13,998 bases of DNA from Planctomycetota bacterium. Its GTDB lineage: Bacteria; Planctomycetota; Phycisphaerae; UBA1845. The first letter of the stretch is position 1. Each line of letters begins with the position of its first letter. Below are positions 5,801-11,925 of this stretch, one piece after another. The stretch covers positions 1-13,998 of the forward strand of contig JADFMZ010000038.1 of NCBI GenBank assembly GCA_022563615.1, in the 5' to 3' direction. The notes under the pieces were generated by a model. It worked only from the letters and a program-made list of their open reading frames with translations. It was not told where the DNA came from and ran no database searches. The translations under genes were made by a program, and so were the position numbers.

Positions 5801-8256
5801 CGTAGCGAACAACGTACGGTGTCGGCGATCCGCGCGGAGCGGCAGTTGAAATCGCCCGCGTCGATGTCGCCGTCGCAGTCGTTGTCGATGCCGTCGAAGC
5901 AGGAGCAGCCCGCCGGCCCCTCGGGCTGGGCGGCGATCGGATTCGTGTCGCAGCGCACGCCCGAACCGTCCGGACTGCACACGAACTTCCCTTCCGCCTC
6001 GCAATGACCTTCGCCGGTCGTGCAGGGTTGCCCCAGTTGCGGGAAGTCTTCATCGACAAGCTGATCGTTGTCGTTGTCGAGGCCGTCGCATTTTTCCTCT
6101 TCCTGGCAGTCGGGGTCGTCCCCATCGACCAGGCCATCGCAGTCGTTGTCTCGACCGTCCGTGCAGAAGCGCGATCCCGGCGGCGACTCGGTTCCCGCAA
6201 CGCCGCCAGGGGCGGCGCTACAGACCACCCCGGCGCCGGATGCCCTGCACTCGATAAAGCCTTTTTTCTCGCAGATACCGGTGCCGGCTGTGCAGAGGTC
6301 GCCGAGCGTGGGGAAGTCTTCGTCAATCAGGCCGTCGTTGTCGTTGTCGAACCGGTCGCAGCGTTCCGGACCGGTGCAGTCTGGGTCGGCCTGATCGATC
6401 AGGCCGTCGCAGTCATTGTCTCGGGAATCGAAGCAGGTTGCGTCGCCCGTGGGGCCTTCGGTTTCGGGGCGTGTGGAGCGATCGGCGCAGATGGCCGTTC
6501 GGCCGTCTCGGCTGCAAATGACCGAGCTTAGAGCCTCGCATTCGCCGATGCCGGCCATGCAGGCTGAGCCGACCGGTAATTCCTGCACCGTGCCGTAGTC
6601 GCGCGATCCTTGGTCCTGGTTGACTCCCAGTAAGGTGAAGTCCTCGTCGATCTGACCATCGCCGTCATTGTCGATGCCGTCGCAAACTTCCTTCACGCCG
6701 ATGCAATCGGGATCATCCCCGTCGATGAGTTCGTCGCAATCCTCGTCGAGCCCGCCGGTGCAAATCTCTTCCTTTTCCGGATTGATGCCGGGGTTGGTGT
6801 CGTCGCAGTCGCCGCCGCACGTCGTAAATCCGTCGCCGTCCTGATCGAAGCCCTCATCGATGGACTCGTCGCAGTCGTCATCGATGCCGTTGCAGACTTC
6901 CTTTTTTTCGGGATTGACGGCTGGGTTGGTGTCGTCACAGTCGCCGCCGCAGGTCGTAAATCCGTCGCCGTCCTGATCGAATCCCTCGTCGACGGTTCCG
7001 TCGCAGTCGTCGTCGATGCCGTTGCAAAGCTCCGGCTTGTCTGGATTGACAAGCGGATTGTCGTCATCACAGTCCCCGCCGCAGGAGGTGAAGCCGTCGT
7101 TGTCCCGATCGAACCCCTCGTCTTTTACTCCGTTGCAGTTGTCATCAATGCCGTTGCAAACCTCCGTAATCCGAGGGTTGACAAAGGCGTTTGTATCGTC
7201 GCAATCGCCGTTGCAGGTGGTAAAGCCGTCCCCGTCCAGGTCGAAGTCCTCATCGATGCGGCCGTCGCAGTCATCGTCTACTCCGTTGCAGCTTTCCGAG
7301 GCGCTGGGACTGATCGCCCGATTGTTGTCGTTGCAGTCCGTCTCGGGGCCCGCGGGGCAGGAGGGGTCGCCGGGATTGCCGAACCCATCGTTGTCCAAAT
7401 CGATGCACACGCCGCCGCCCACGACGGGTCCGCCGTACTCCACCGTGACCTCAATCGCCGGAATGTTGACCAGTGTGGTGTCCACTTGAATGATTTCGAC
7501 GACTCTGACCTGAGGGTTCTGAGACACGACCTGTACGGTGTCCCCCGTGGTCGTCCCCCGATTGGGAATCGTGATCTCGAACAGCCCGTCGAGTTGGTAG
7601 ATGAACATGAAGCCCTGATCCACGCGAAAATCGAATTGCAGGATTGCGGCCAGCGAAGAAAAGCGCGTCGTCGCCTTCTGCAGATCCTGCTCCTCCGCAA
7701 CGACGTCGCCCCGAGAGATGATGCGTATCGTATACAATGTCGTGCCGGTGCCGGAGCTGTCGGGAGTCACGGCGACCTCATTGCCGATGGGGTTTTCGAC
7801 GGTCACGTCCACCGCCACGATTGCGCCTTGTGCCTGCTCCGTGCCGTCCATGGCTGTCGCGGCGGACTGCCCGAATACTTTGATATTCGCACCGATGCCG
7901 TTATCGGGCGCCCGAAGCCCACGGAACCCGGTAATCACCTGGAGGGCTGTTTCTCGGAATGCGGTTTGTCGGAAGCCGTCCAGCCCGCTTGACCCGATGT
8001 TCTGGATCAGCAAATTGCAGTCCTGGGTGATCTTGAGCTCCGCTTGCCCGAGCGGCGAATTCTTAACGCCATCGAACAGGCACTCTCGGCCAGGGCATTC
8101 GTCGGGCAGGCATGAGTTTCCCGCCTGAGCCTGCCCGGACCCCAACCATCCCATCAGGGTGCTTAACAGGAGTGCTCTAAAGGCAAACCCGGATCGCCCG
8201 GTAGCCAGCGTGAAACCGTGGACAAACCGCGTGCGCCTGGATCGAATAACAGCCAT
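2857..8256 (-). CDS. Giant secreted Asp/Cys-repeat (MopE-type) protein, about 1,799 residues
   Basis: The start at 8256 follows a strong GGAGG site; an upstream in-frame start at 8442 would put 62 residues before the signal peptide. Residues 1-44 form a signal peptide with an Arg-rich n-region, a hydrophobic core and a G-Q-A-Q-A-G cleavage site. A region of about 250 residues follows. Residues 323-498 are four exact 44-residue repeats with C-N-G-I-D-D-D-C-D-G, D-Q-D-G-D-G-F and C-G-G-D-C-D-D-T-N-P (putative metal-binding MopE-type motif; the DxDxDG loops suggest Ca binding). Residues 525-805 hold three longer C-D-x-x-D-N-D-x-D repeats. The remaining 1,000 residues are beta-rich, with a cysteine motif (C-K-G-G-S-N-N-G-D-E-C), a very hydrophobic stretch (F-F-K-F-L-F-E-V-F-F-F-I-I-K) and two P-P-I-P-N-A segments that suggest a duplicated domain. 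It is probably an exported surface or matrix protein; its precise function is unknown. No cell-wall or membrane anchor was recognised at the C-terminus. Confidence 0.88.
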   Translation of the reverse strand: MAVIRSRRTRFVHGFTLATGRSGFAFRALLLSTLMGWLGSGQAQAGNSCLPDECPGRECLFDGVKNSPLGQAELKITQDCNLLIQNIGSSGLDGFRQTAFRETALQVITGFRGLRAPDNGIGANIKVFGQSAATAMDGTEQAQGAIVAVDVTVENPIGNEVAVTPDSSGTGTTLYTIRIISRGDVVAEEQDLQKATTRFSSLAAILQFDFRVDQGFMFIYQLDGLFEITIPNRGTTTGDTVQVVSQNPQVRVVEIIQVDTTLVNIPAIEVTVEYGGPVVGGGVCIDLDNDGFGNPGDPSCPAGPETDCNDNNRAISPSASESCNGVDDDCDGRIDEDFDLDGDGFTTCNGDCDDTNAFVNPRITEVCNGIDDNCNGVKDEGFDRDNDGFTSCGGDCDDDNPLVNPDKPELCNGIDDDCDGTVDEGFDQDGDGFTTCGGDCDDTNPAVNPEKKEVCNGIDDDCDESIDEGFDQDGDGFTTCGGDCDDTNPGINPEKEEICTGGLDEDCDELIDGDDPDCIGVKEVCDGIDNDGDGQIDEDFTLLGVNQDQGSRDYGTVQELPVGSACMAGIGECEALSSVICSRDGRTAICADRSTRPETEGPTGDATCFDSRDNDCDGLIDQADPDCTGPERCDRFDNDNDGLIDEDFPTLGDLCTAGTGICEKKGFIECRASGAGVVCSAAPGGVAGTESPPGSRFCTDGRDNDCDGLVDGDDPDCQEEEKCDGLDNDNDQLVDEDFPQLGQPCTTGEGHCEAEGKFVCSPDGSGVRCDTNPIAAQPEGPAGCSCFDGIDNDCDGDIDAGDFNCRSARIADTVRCSLRSRRGINNRCSGLYEISFSSSQPGVSVLGRLLAIKADGNTTERLVVQDGDLAYLQSTTEPGRGSPTGTISFGRRSIHWMFAANPVLEVIADDGRNVGRAYCSILPYMEVVEPDTTVVSLSEGDETRVLAAIPLVDPASLQVKVDGVDVLAALGLNPTKDFPGGPYRGSFLIPSHGLSKQRLVEVCDLTVRSGVSGKASANTLTMTLTNMGCGGHIVVVDGEPARDSLPRDPNAACNLDDVRDTGISHALGIELNTPADGDVILSNVVIVNGQACHGRQLGRLRIAGADLPITSQTLLPGDGENSVDTWLLGFEARVLINDLRTEFDTGTPTPGRLDPGSNRLIAQVADVDFNTSFDNVFIAVGPVRGTAATTTAALPPIPNAFVLALDGPGMTTFVSSLCDSLKPLLKEKVEGALDGKSTEPKNFPACKGGSNNGDECEDDDDCPGGQCKGMPFPLCNVKNVVFEITDVDLDVSQFECRLVPQQDKITFGITTPAFSVRGHASGGCADHFLGVCTVSVTIDSDAELSLDNIDVGFEITEQGILNQEFISNPTFDFGDNPSVIEGSVEVPDVGCIVGFFKFLFEVFFFIIKILSFGLIDISFDEIEFELSSDDLKEKIAEKGGDFGGMKEVRFDNERLPEFNLDLSNLLTDVQITPQGLAIGITASFDAIEIDPEVADTPGTILTPAPLPQPPIPNADEVTVAISDDVFNTLLGGLARGGILKTLFEDRRELGDFLPDPADCAGLGPVREPRCVGTSGGDCSQFTLQIQRDRCETAAERFESRNLRRNTVIILHGRADNPPKLLIDDDPKTQPIEVHLRYSQIAIGIFADRDGDGVLEGTPGSIPSCFGSNQSTTTECALWEACLNVNVPMIVSIPPDRLALRFEVLDFQHDLSTGTLCGGGVEDENDDLILEAAQGQTLDLLNQKLREGIPELDSKGLSFGGLVEFQNPRLIVIENDGNPEFQDYIAITGKLVVPKPKDVQ
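5842..6684 (-). repeat. Second-class Asp/Cys repeats within the giant protein
   Basis: Three longer, less regular repeats follow the 44-residue array. Each begins C-D-G-I-D-N-D-type (codons at 6682-6684, 6358-6360 and 6088-6090), passes through an E-D-F-x-x-L-G segment and two or three cysteine pairs, and ends with N-D-C-D-G-x-I/V-D. Spacings are 324 and 270 bp. The Asp/Asn ladder resembles Ca-binding loops. The units differ in length, so they are an older expansion than the neighbouring 132-bp array. Confidence 0.75.
6763..7290 (-). repeat. Four exact-period 132-bp coding repeats in the giant protein
   Basis: The Cys codon opening each C-N-G-I-D-D unit falls at 7288-7290, 7156-7158, 7024-7026, 6892-6894 and 6760-6762, an unbroken 132-bp (44-codon) period. 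The two units nearest the 3' end (around 6821 and 6953) are almost identical in DNA, including a shared 18-base stretch that starts GTCGTAAATC. This points to recent duplication or gene conversion. It is a protein repeat and not a CRISPR, because units are contiguous and in frame. Confidence 0.9.
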
Positions 8257-8261
8257 CTTCA

Positions 8262-8266
8262 CCTCC
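8262..8266 (-). promoter_or_regulatory. Ribosome binding site fixing the giant protein's start
   Basis: GGAGG on the minus strand lies 5 bases before the ATG at 8254-8256. It places the start 62 codons inside the longest open frame, directly before a normal signal peptide. Confidence 0.85.
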
Positions 8267-8413
8267 AAAAAGATAGGGAATGTGGTCCCATAGGCTGGCT
8301 TCACTCCCCGTAGAACCGCGCAAACCCACACTTTGTTCAGCCGCCGCAGCCGTGACGGCACGGCGTCGGAGCGGGGTTCAAGGGCCGGACACACCTCCCC
8401 ATGATTAGAGGCT

Positions 8414-8442
8414 AGTTTAAGGCTTTGACCCGACAAAAGCAA
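8414..8442 (-). promoter_or_regulatory. Possible promoter of the giant secreted protein
   Basis: On the minus strand TTGCTT (8437-8442) and TAAACT (8414-8419) are 17 bp apart, matching sigma-70 boxes at 3/6 and 4/6 positions. This would give a leader of about 150 bases. The evidence is weak. Confidence 0.3.
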
Positions 8443-8529
8443 CAGATTGCTTTACAGGTTGGAGGGCCGCAACAGCGGGGTTGGGCCGCCTCCCCGGCGT
8501 GATTGAGCGCCCTCAGTGCAAATCACGAC

Positions 8530-8557
8530 TTGTCCAGCACCCAACGTTCGGTAGAAT
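8530..8557 (+). promoter_or_regulatory. Sigma-70-like promoter of the polyamine cluster
   Basis: TTGTCC (8530-8535) and TAGAAT (8552-8557) are 16 bp apart and match consensus at 4/6 and 5/6 positions. The predicted start near 8564 gives a leader of about 48 bases before the TTG start codon of the arginine decarboxylase. Confidence 0.45.
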
Positions 8558-8611
8558 CGCCCACGATGTTGCCCGGCAGTCAGGCGCGGCCCCGTTTCGG
8601 AGTTTAATACT

Positions 8612-9184
8612 TTGCAAAATCCGTTGGTTCCCTACAACTCGTTGGTCCCCCGAAAGATGTTCTTCACCAAGGGCACCGGCAAACACCGGGAAAACCTGCA
8701 ATCGTTCGAGGAAGCGCTTCGCGACGCCGGGATCGCTGCATTCAACCTCGTTCGCGTCAGCAGCATTTTCCCGCCGCAATGCAAGATTATTCCTCGCCAT
8801 CGCGGGATTGCCGAGCTTACCCCCGGTCAGATCGTGTTCTGCATCCTGGCTGAATCGCGAACCAACGAACCCAACCGTCTCGCCGGGGCGGGCATCGGCC
8901 TGGCGAGACCCGCCGACAAGGCGCATTACGGTTATATCGCGGAGCATCATGGATTCGGAATGACGCAACGAGCCTGCGCCGACTATGTCGAGGACATGGC
9001 TGCGACCATGCTGGCCACCACGATGGGGATCGACCTTGATCCGGCCAAGGCGTACAACGAACGGAAAGAAACCTATCAGGCCAAGGGATTGACCATCCGT
9101 ACTCGCGCGGTCGTCCAAACCGTGGAGGGCGACAAGAACGGGTTGTGGACCACCACGATCGCGGCGGCGGTGTTGTTGCCGTAG
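8612..9184 (+). CDS. pdaD: Pyruvoyl-dependent arginine decarboxylase
   Basis: A 190-residue protein of the PvlArgDC family, which converts arginine to agmatine and CO2. The proenzyme cuts itself between two serines and the second becomes the pyruvoyl cofactor. The cleavage motif is clear: N-L-V-R-V-S-S-I-F-P-P, with Ser50/Ser51 at the cut. It is preceded by V-P-R-K-M-F-F-T-K-G and followed by the C-terminal T-I-A-A-A-V block. Length and layout fit bacterial members (archaeal ones are slightly shorter). The TTG start at 8612 has GGAG nine bases upstream; TTG at 8642 is possible but lacks such a site. ATG at 8657 would cut off conserved residues. It is the first gene of a cluster with a DHS-like enzyme and agmatinase, which fits arginine-to-polyamine flux. 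A heptamer array begins at its stop codon. Confidence 0.92.
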   Translation: MQNPLVPYNSLVPRKMFFTKGTGKHRENLQSFEEALRDAGIAAFNLVRVSSIFPPQCKIIPRHRGIAELTPGQIVFCILAESRTNEPNRLAGAGIGLARPADKAHYGYIAEHHGFGMTQRACADYVEDMAATMLATTMGIDLDPAKAYNERKETYQAKGLTIRTRAVVQTVEGDKNGLWTTTIAAAVLLP

Positions 9185-9232
9185 GTTGAAGATTCAAGAT
9201 TCAAGATTGAAGGTTGAAGGTTGAAGGTTGAA
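9184..9232. repeat. Heptamer tandem array after the arginine decarboxylase
   Basis: Seven exact 7-base units follow the decarboxylase stop codon, sharing its final G: GGTTGAA, GATTCAA twice, GATTGAA, then GGTTGAA three times. They match the unit type at 1-88 and 1149-1187. A second short heptamer run, GTAGCCC then GTAGCCT twice, follows at 9239-9259. Confidence 0.9.
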
Positions 9233-9299
9233 GGTCCTGTAGCCCGTAGCCTGTAGCCTGTTTTCGGGCTTCGGTCCTTTGACGCGAAACTGATACAAC

Positions 9300-10517
9300 A
9301 TGGGTGATTCTGGACATCCGGGACCGTGTAGTGGAGCTCCTCAGCGGGGGGGAGCCCCAAAACGGGAGGGCGACGAGAAGTCGGCAACCCCCTGCGGGGG
9401 CTGGCTGGACGGCCCCTCCATCGAGCCGCTGCGTCTGGATGGGAACGAAGCCGTGGTCGATTTGATCGACAACGTCTTCGCCCGAAGCGGGTTCAATGCC
9501 CGCCGTTTGGCTGAAGGCGCCCAGCTCTACAAGCTCATGCTGGATGACGGCGCCACCGTGGCCCTCACTATTGCCGGCGCCATGACGCCCATCGGCATGA
9601 GCGGCATCTTCCGTTCGCTGATCGAGCGCGGCCTGGTCGATTTCATCATCTCCACCGGCGCCAACCTCTATCATGACCTCCATCGGGCGTTTGACTTTCC
9701 GATGGTTCAGGGCAGCCCGGACGTAGACGATAACGCGCTGGCCGACGCCGGGGTCGCCCGCATTTACGATGTGTTTATCTCCGACGACGACACGCTGATG
9801 GCGACCGACTCGGTCATCCTCGAAGCCGCCCGCCGTCTGGATTCGGACCAACCCTTTTCGACGGCCAAGCTGCATCACAAATTGGGTGAAGTCGTCCTGG
9901 AGCGGGCGCAGTATCCTGAAAAGTCGTTTGTCGCAGCCGCCACGGAATACGACGTTCCCATTTACACCTCCGCGCCGGGTGATTCCTCAATCGGGATGAA
10001 TCTGGTCATACCCGAAATCTTTGGGAAGACGGTGAAGCTCAACCCGATCCTGGACGTGATCGAGACGGCTGCCATCGTGCGCTACGCCGAGCGAAACGGG
10101 GTCGTGCAGATCGGCGGCGGGTCGCCCAAGAACTTCTATCTTCAAACTCAGCCGACGCTGCATCAGATTCTTCTGGACAAGTCAAAGTCGGGTCATGACT
10201 ACTTCCTGCAATTGACGACCGACGCGCCGCATTGGGGCGGGTTGTCCGGCGCCACGGCCAGCGAGGCCCGAAGCTGGGGCAAGGTTCAGGATGCCCACAA
10301 GAACAACGTCGTCGTCTACTCCTGCGCGTCGATCACGTTTCCGTTGATCGCCCAGTATGCGCTGGTGGGTTGCAAGCCGCGCCCGCATCGTCGGCTGTTT
10401 ACAAAGCTGGATGAAATGACCCGGAAGCTGCGACGAAGCGCCTGCGACAACGAGGCCTTGCTGCAACAATACGAAGGCGTGGTGGACCTCCCGGGGAAGT
10501 CGCAAGGGCGGTCGTAG
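9300..10517 (+). CDS. Deoxyhypusine-synthase-like protein (possible homospermidine synthase)
   Basis: A 405-residue member of the deoxyhypusine synthase (DHS) family. These NAD-dependent enzymes transfer an aminobutyl group through an imine on a lysine. The catalytic segment is intact: E-A-R-S-W-G-K (residues 322-328), with Lys328 matching the active-site lysine. G-G-G-S-P-K-N (272-278) and the family's N-terminal D-N-V-F-A-R-S-G-F-N block are also present. Bacteria generally lack hypusinated eIF5A, and bacterial homologues have been tied to homospermidine formation. Its position between an arginine decarboxylase and agmatinase supports a polyamine substrate such as putrescine; this is inference. 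The first 35 residues are Gly/Pro-rich, unlike the family, and are encoded by a GC-rich hairpin-bearing segment. The ATG at 9300 is the only ATG available before the conserved region, with no clear Shine-Dalgarno site. Confidence 0.88.
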   Translation: MGDSGHPGPCSGAPQRGGAPKREGDEKSATPCGGWLDGPSIEPLRLDGNEAVVDLIDNVFARSGFNARRLAEGAQLYKLMLDDGATVALTIAGAMTPIGMSGIFRSLIERGLVDFIISTGANLYHDLHRAFDFPMVQGSPDVDDNALADAGVARIYDVFISDDDTLMATDSVILEAARRLDSDQPFSTAKLHHKLGEVVLERAQYPEKSFVAAATEYDVPIYTSAPGDSSIGMNLVIPEIFGKTVKLNPILDVIETAAIVRYAERNGVVQIGGGSPKNFYLQTQPTLHQILLDKSKSGHDYFLQLTTDAPHWGGLSGATASEARSWGKVQDAHKNNVVVYSCASITFPLIAQYALVGCKPRPHRRLFTKLDEMTRKLRRSACDNEALLQQYEGVVDLPGKSQGRS

Positions 10518-10609
10518 ATACCGTCGGCGCACCGTTCCAGCCATAAACACCGGTGGTTGGGAAGTCGCCGAAACTGCTTCCACCTTGTCGGCCAGAACGG
10601 GAAACCACT

Positions 10610-11482
10610 GTGAATACGTGTCCGGATCATTTTCTCGGTCTTGAGGCCAAGTACAGCGGATACGCCAATTCGCGATTCGCAGTGCTTCCGATTCCATACG
10701 ACTCGGCGGCGAGTTATCAGTCTGGGGCGCGACATGGCCCACGGGCTATCGTGACCGCATCCCAACAGGTCGAGTATTTTGACGAAGAACTCGAAGTCGA
10801 ATGCCATCAATGCGGTATCGCAACGCTGGAACCGTTGGAACCCAACCTGGCCGGCCCCGAGGCGATGCACGAAGATGTGTACAAGGTCGCCCGACGCGTC
10901 GTGCGCGACGGCAAGTTTCTGTTCGCGCTTGGGGGCGATCATAGCATCAGCTCGGCTCTCGTTCGGGCTGTGAGGACCAAACACAGAAAGCTATCCGTTC
11001 TCCAAATTGATGCTCATTGTGATCTACGCGATTCCTATCTCGGCTCAGGCTACTCTCACGCCTGCGTCATGCGCAGGATTGTGGAAATGGGAGCGCCGAT
11101 CGTGCCGGTGGGAATCCGGGCGCTGTCGCGGGAGGAGCATCGCTTTCTGAAGCGTCAACGGATCGAGCCGATCACCGCCCGCGATTGCTTTGCGGACGAA
11201 GACTGGATCGATCGCGCGATCGATGCACTGGGGGATACCGTCTATGTCACGATCGACATCGACGCCTTCGACCCCGCCTATGCCCCGGGAACCGGGACGC
11301 CCGAACCCGGCGGGTTGGATTGGTTTCAGGTCACCGCGTTGTTGCGGCTGGTAGCGGCCGAGAAGAACGTAGTCGCGGCGGATGTGGTCGAAGTCATGCC
11401 CGTGCCCGGGCAGGTAACGACGGAGTTCCTGGCGGCGCGGCTGGTCTACAAATTGATGACGTACGTGCAGATGCGAGAATAG
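10610..11482 (+). CDS. speB: Agmatinase (arginase/ureohydrolase family)
   Basis: A 290-residue ureohydrolase with all the metal-binding residues for two Mn ions: G-G-D-H-S (His111), D-A-H-C-D (Asp134, His136, Asp138) and D-I-D-A-F-D-P (Asp216, Asp218). The S-H-A-C-V-M-R-R segment (149-156) matches the substrate-loop region of agmatinases. It would hydrolyse agmatine, the product of the upstream decarboxylase, to putrescine and urea. Agmatinase is preferred over arginase or formiminoglutamase because of this pairing. The GTG at 10610 is chosen because GGGA lies seven bases upstream and it gives the normal short N-terminus before F-L-G-L; a GTG at 10553 would add 19 unlike residues. A palindromic repeat begins at the stop codon. 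Confidence 0.92.
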   Translation: MNTCPDHFLGLEAKYSGYANSRFAVLPIPYDSAASYQSGARHGPRAIVTASQQVEYFDEELEVECHQCGIATLEPLEPNLAGPEAMHEDVYKVARRVVRDGKFLFALGGDHSISSALVRAVRTKHRKLSVLQIDAHCDLRDSYLGSGYSHACVMRRIVEMGAPIVPVGIRALSREEHRFLKRQRIEPITARDCFADEDWIDRAIDALGDTVYVTIDIDAFDPAYAPGTGTPEPGGLDWFQVTALLRLVAAEKNVVAADVVEVMPVPGQVTTEFLAARLVYKLMTYVQMRE

Positions 11483-11569
11483 TGCTGCGCTTCACAAGTC
11501 ACACGACTAACTGAGCCGCAGGCTTCAGCCTGCGCGAATGCTCCCGTAGCGAGAATCCGGCGGAATCAA
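11480..11569 (+). repeat. Dispersed palindromic element, copy next to agmatinase
   Basis: This segment starts at the agmatinase TAG and closely matches the minus strand of 794-885, which starts at the rpsR TAG. The core hairpin is CGCAGGCT-TC-AGCCTGCG (11517-11534). It may act as the end of the polyamine transcript. The two copies differ at scattered positions, so they are not a recent identical duplication. Confidence 0.8.
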
Positions 11570-11607
11570 TCATAGATTATAGTCGCACAATTCGTGAAGC
11601 GTGGAAC

Positions 11608-11650
11608 CAGTGCTGCGTTTTACAACTCTCACGACGATCTGATCCGCAGG
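11608..11650 (+). repeat. Partial, diverged copy of the palindromic element
   Basis: The run beginning CAGTGCTGCGTTTTACAAC, with CTCACGACGA and ending CCGCAGG, aligns with the first 40 bases of the copy at 11480-11569, but the core hairpin is missing. Confidence 0.6.
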
Positions 11651-11712
11651 AATTCCGGGAAAGGACCATGCAATCCAGCGCAAGTGGCGTGGGTTCACCT
11701 GAAATCGTGACA

Positions 11713-11750
11713 TCGCGCAGGCTAAAGCCCGCGGCTCGGGGTCGCGAGTG
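11713..11750 (-). repeat. Inverted partial copy of the palindromic element
   Basis: TCGCGCAGGCTAAAGCC followed by CGCGGCTC aligns with plus-strand 829-852 in the rpsR-side copy, so it is in the opposite orientation to the copies at 11480 and 11608. The hairpin is degraded (GGCT-AA-AGCC remains). Confidence 0.55.
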
Positions 11751-11925
11751 TCTCCGAGAGTTCGCATCACGCTGAAACCTTTCCATGATTCATCAGGCGG
11801 CGAGGCTCTCTTTTGTTCCGCCTCAACCACGGGCGGCTCGTCGGTTGCTGGGTGTTGGGTAACGGACCCTATTTGCGGCTGGGGCTTCCGCATTGGGCCG
11901 ACGCCATCTACAATGCCCGGCCACC

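Larger units (their letters stand above)
8257..8611. other. 355-bp divergent intergenic region
   Basis: This region separates the minus-strand giant gene from the plus-strand polyamine cluster. It contains a strong Shine-Dalgarno site for the giant gene (8262-8266), a weak promoter for it (8414-8442) and a good promoter for the decarboxylase (8530-8557). About 160 bases of 5' leader would precede the giant gene, with GC-rich inverted stretches. No riboswitch could be matched with confidence and no extra small gene is supported. Confidence 0.6.
11483..11925. other. 443-bp intergenic region rich in repeat fragments
   Basis: No supported gene is present. The first 87 bases are a full copy of the palindromic element. 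Positions 11608-11650 hold its left part in the same orientation, and 11713-11750 hold its core part inverted. The final 150 bases before the glycosyltransferase carry a possible -10 box, TACAAT (11909-11914), without a good -35. If used, it would leave almost no 5' leader. Confidence 0.6.

Noticed and set aside
6763..7290. CRISPR array
   Set aside because: The 132-bp units are contiguous, in frame, and encode a regular Cys/Asp protein repeat; there are no unique spacers.
7016..7489. A 157-codon Ser/Pro-rich open frame on the plus strand
   Set aside because: It is the antisense of the 44-residue repeats and shares their period only because of the DNA repeat.
8281..8400. A cyclic-di-GMP riboswitch in the giant gene's leader (a GGGAGTGAAGCCA-like stretch on the minus strand)
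   Set aside because: It only vaguely resembles the conserved core GGGACGCAAAGCC; the upstream GGGCAAACC-type element and the pairing helices were not found.
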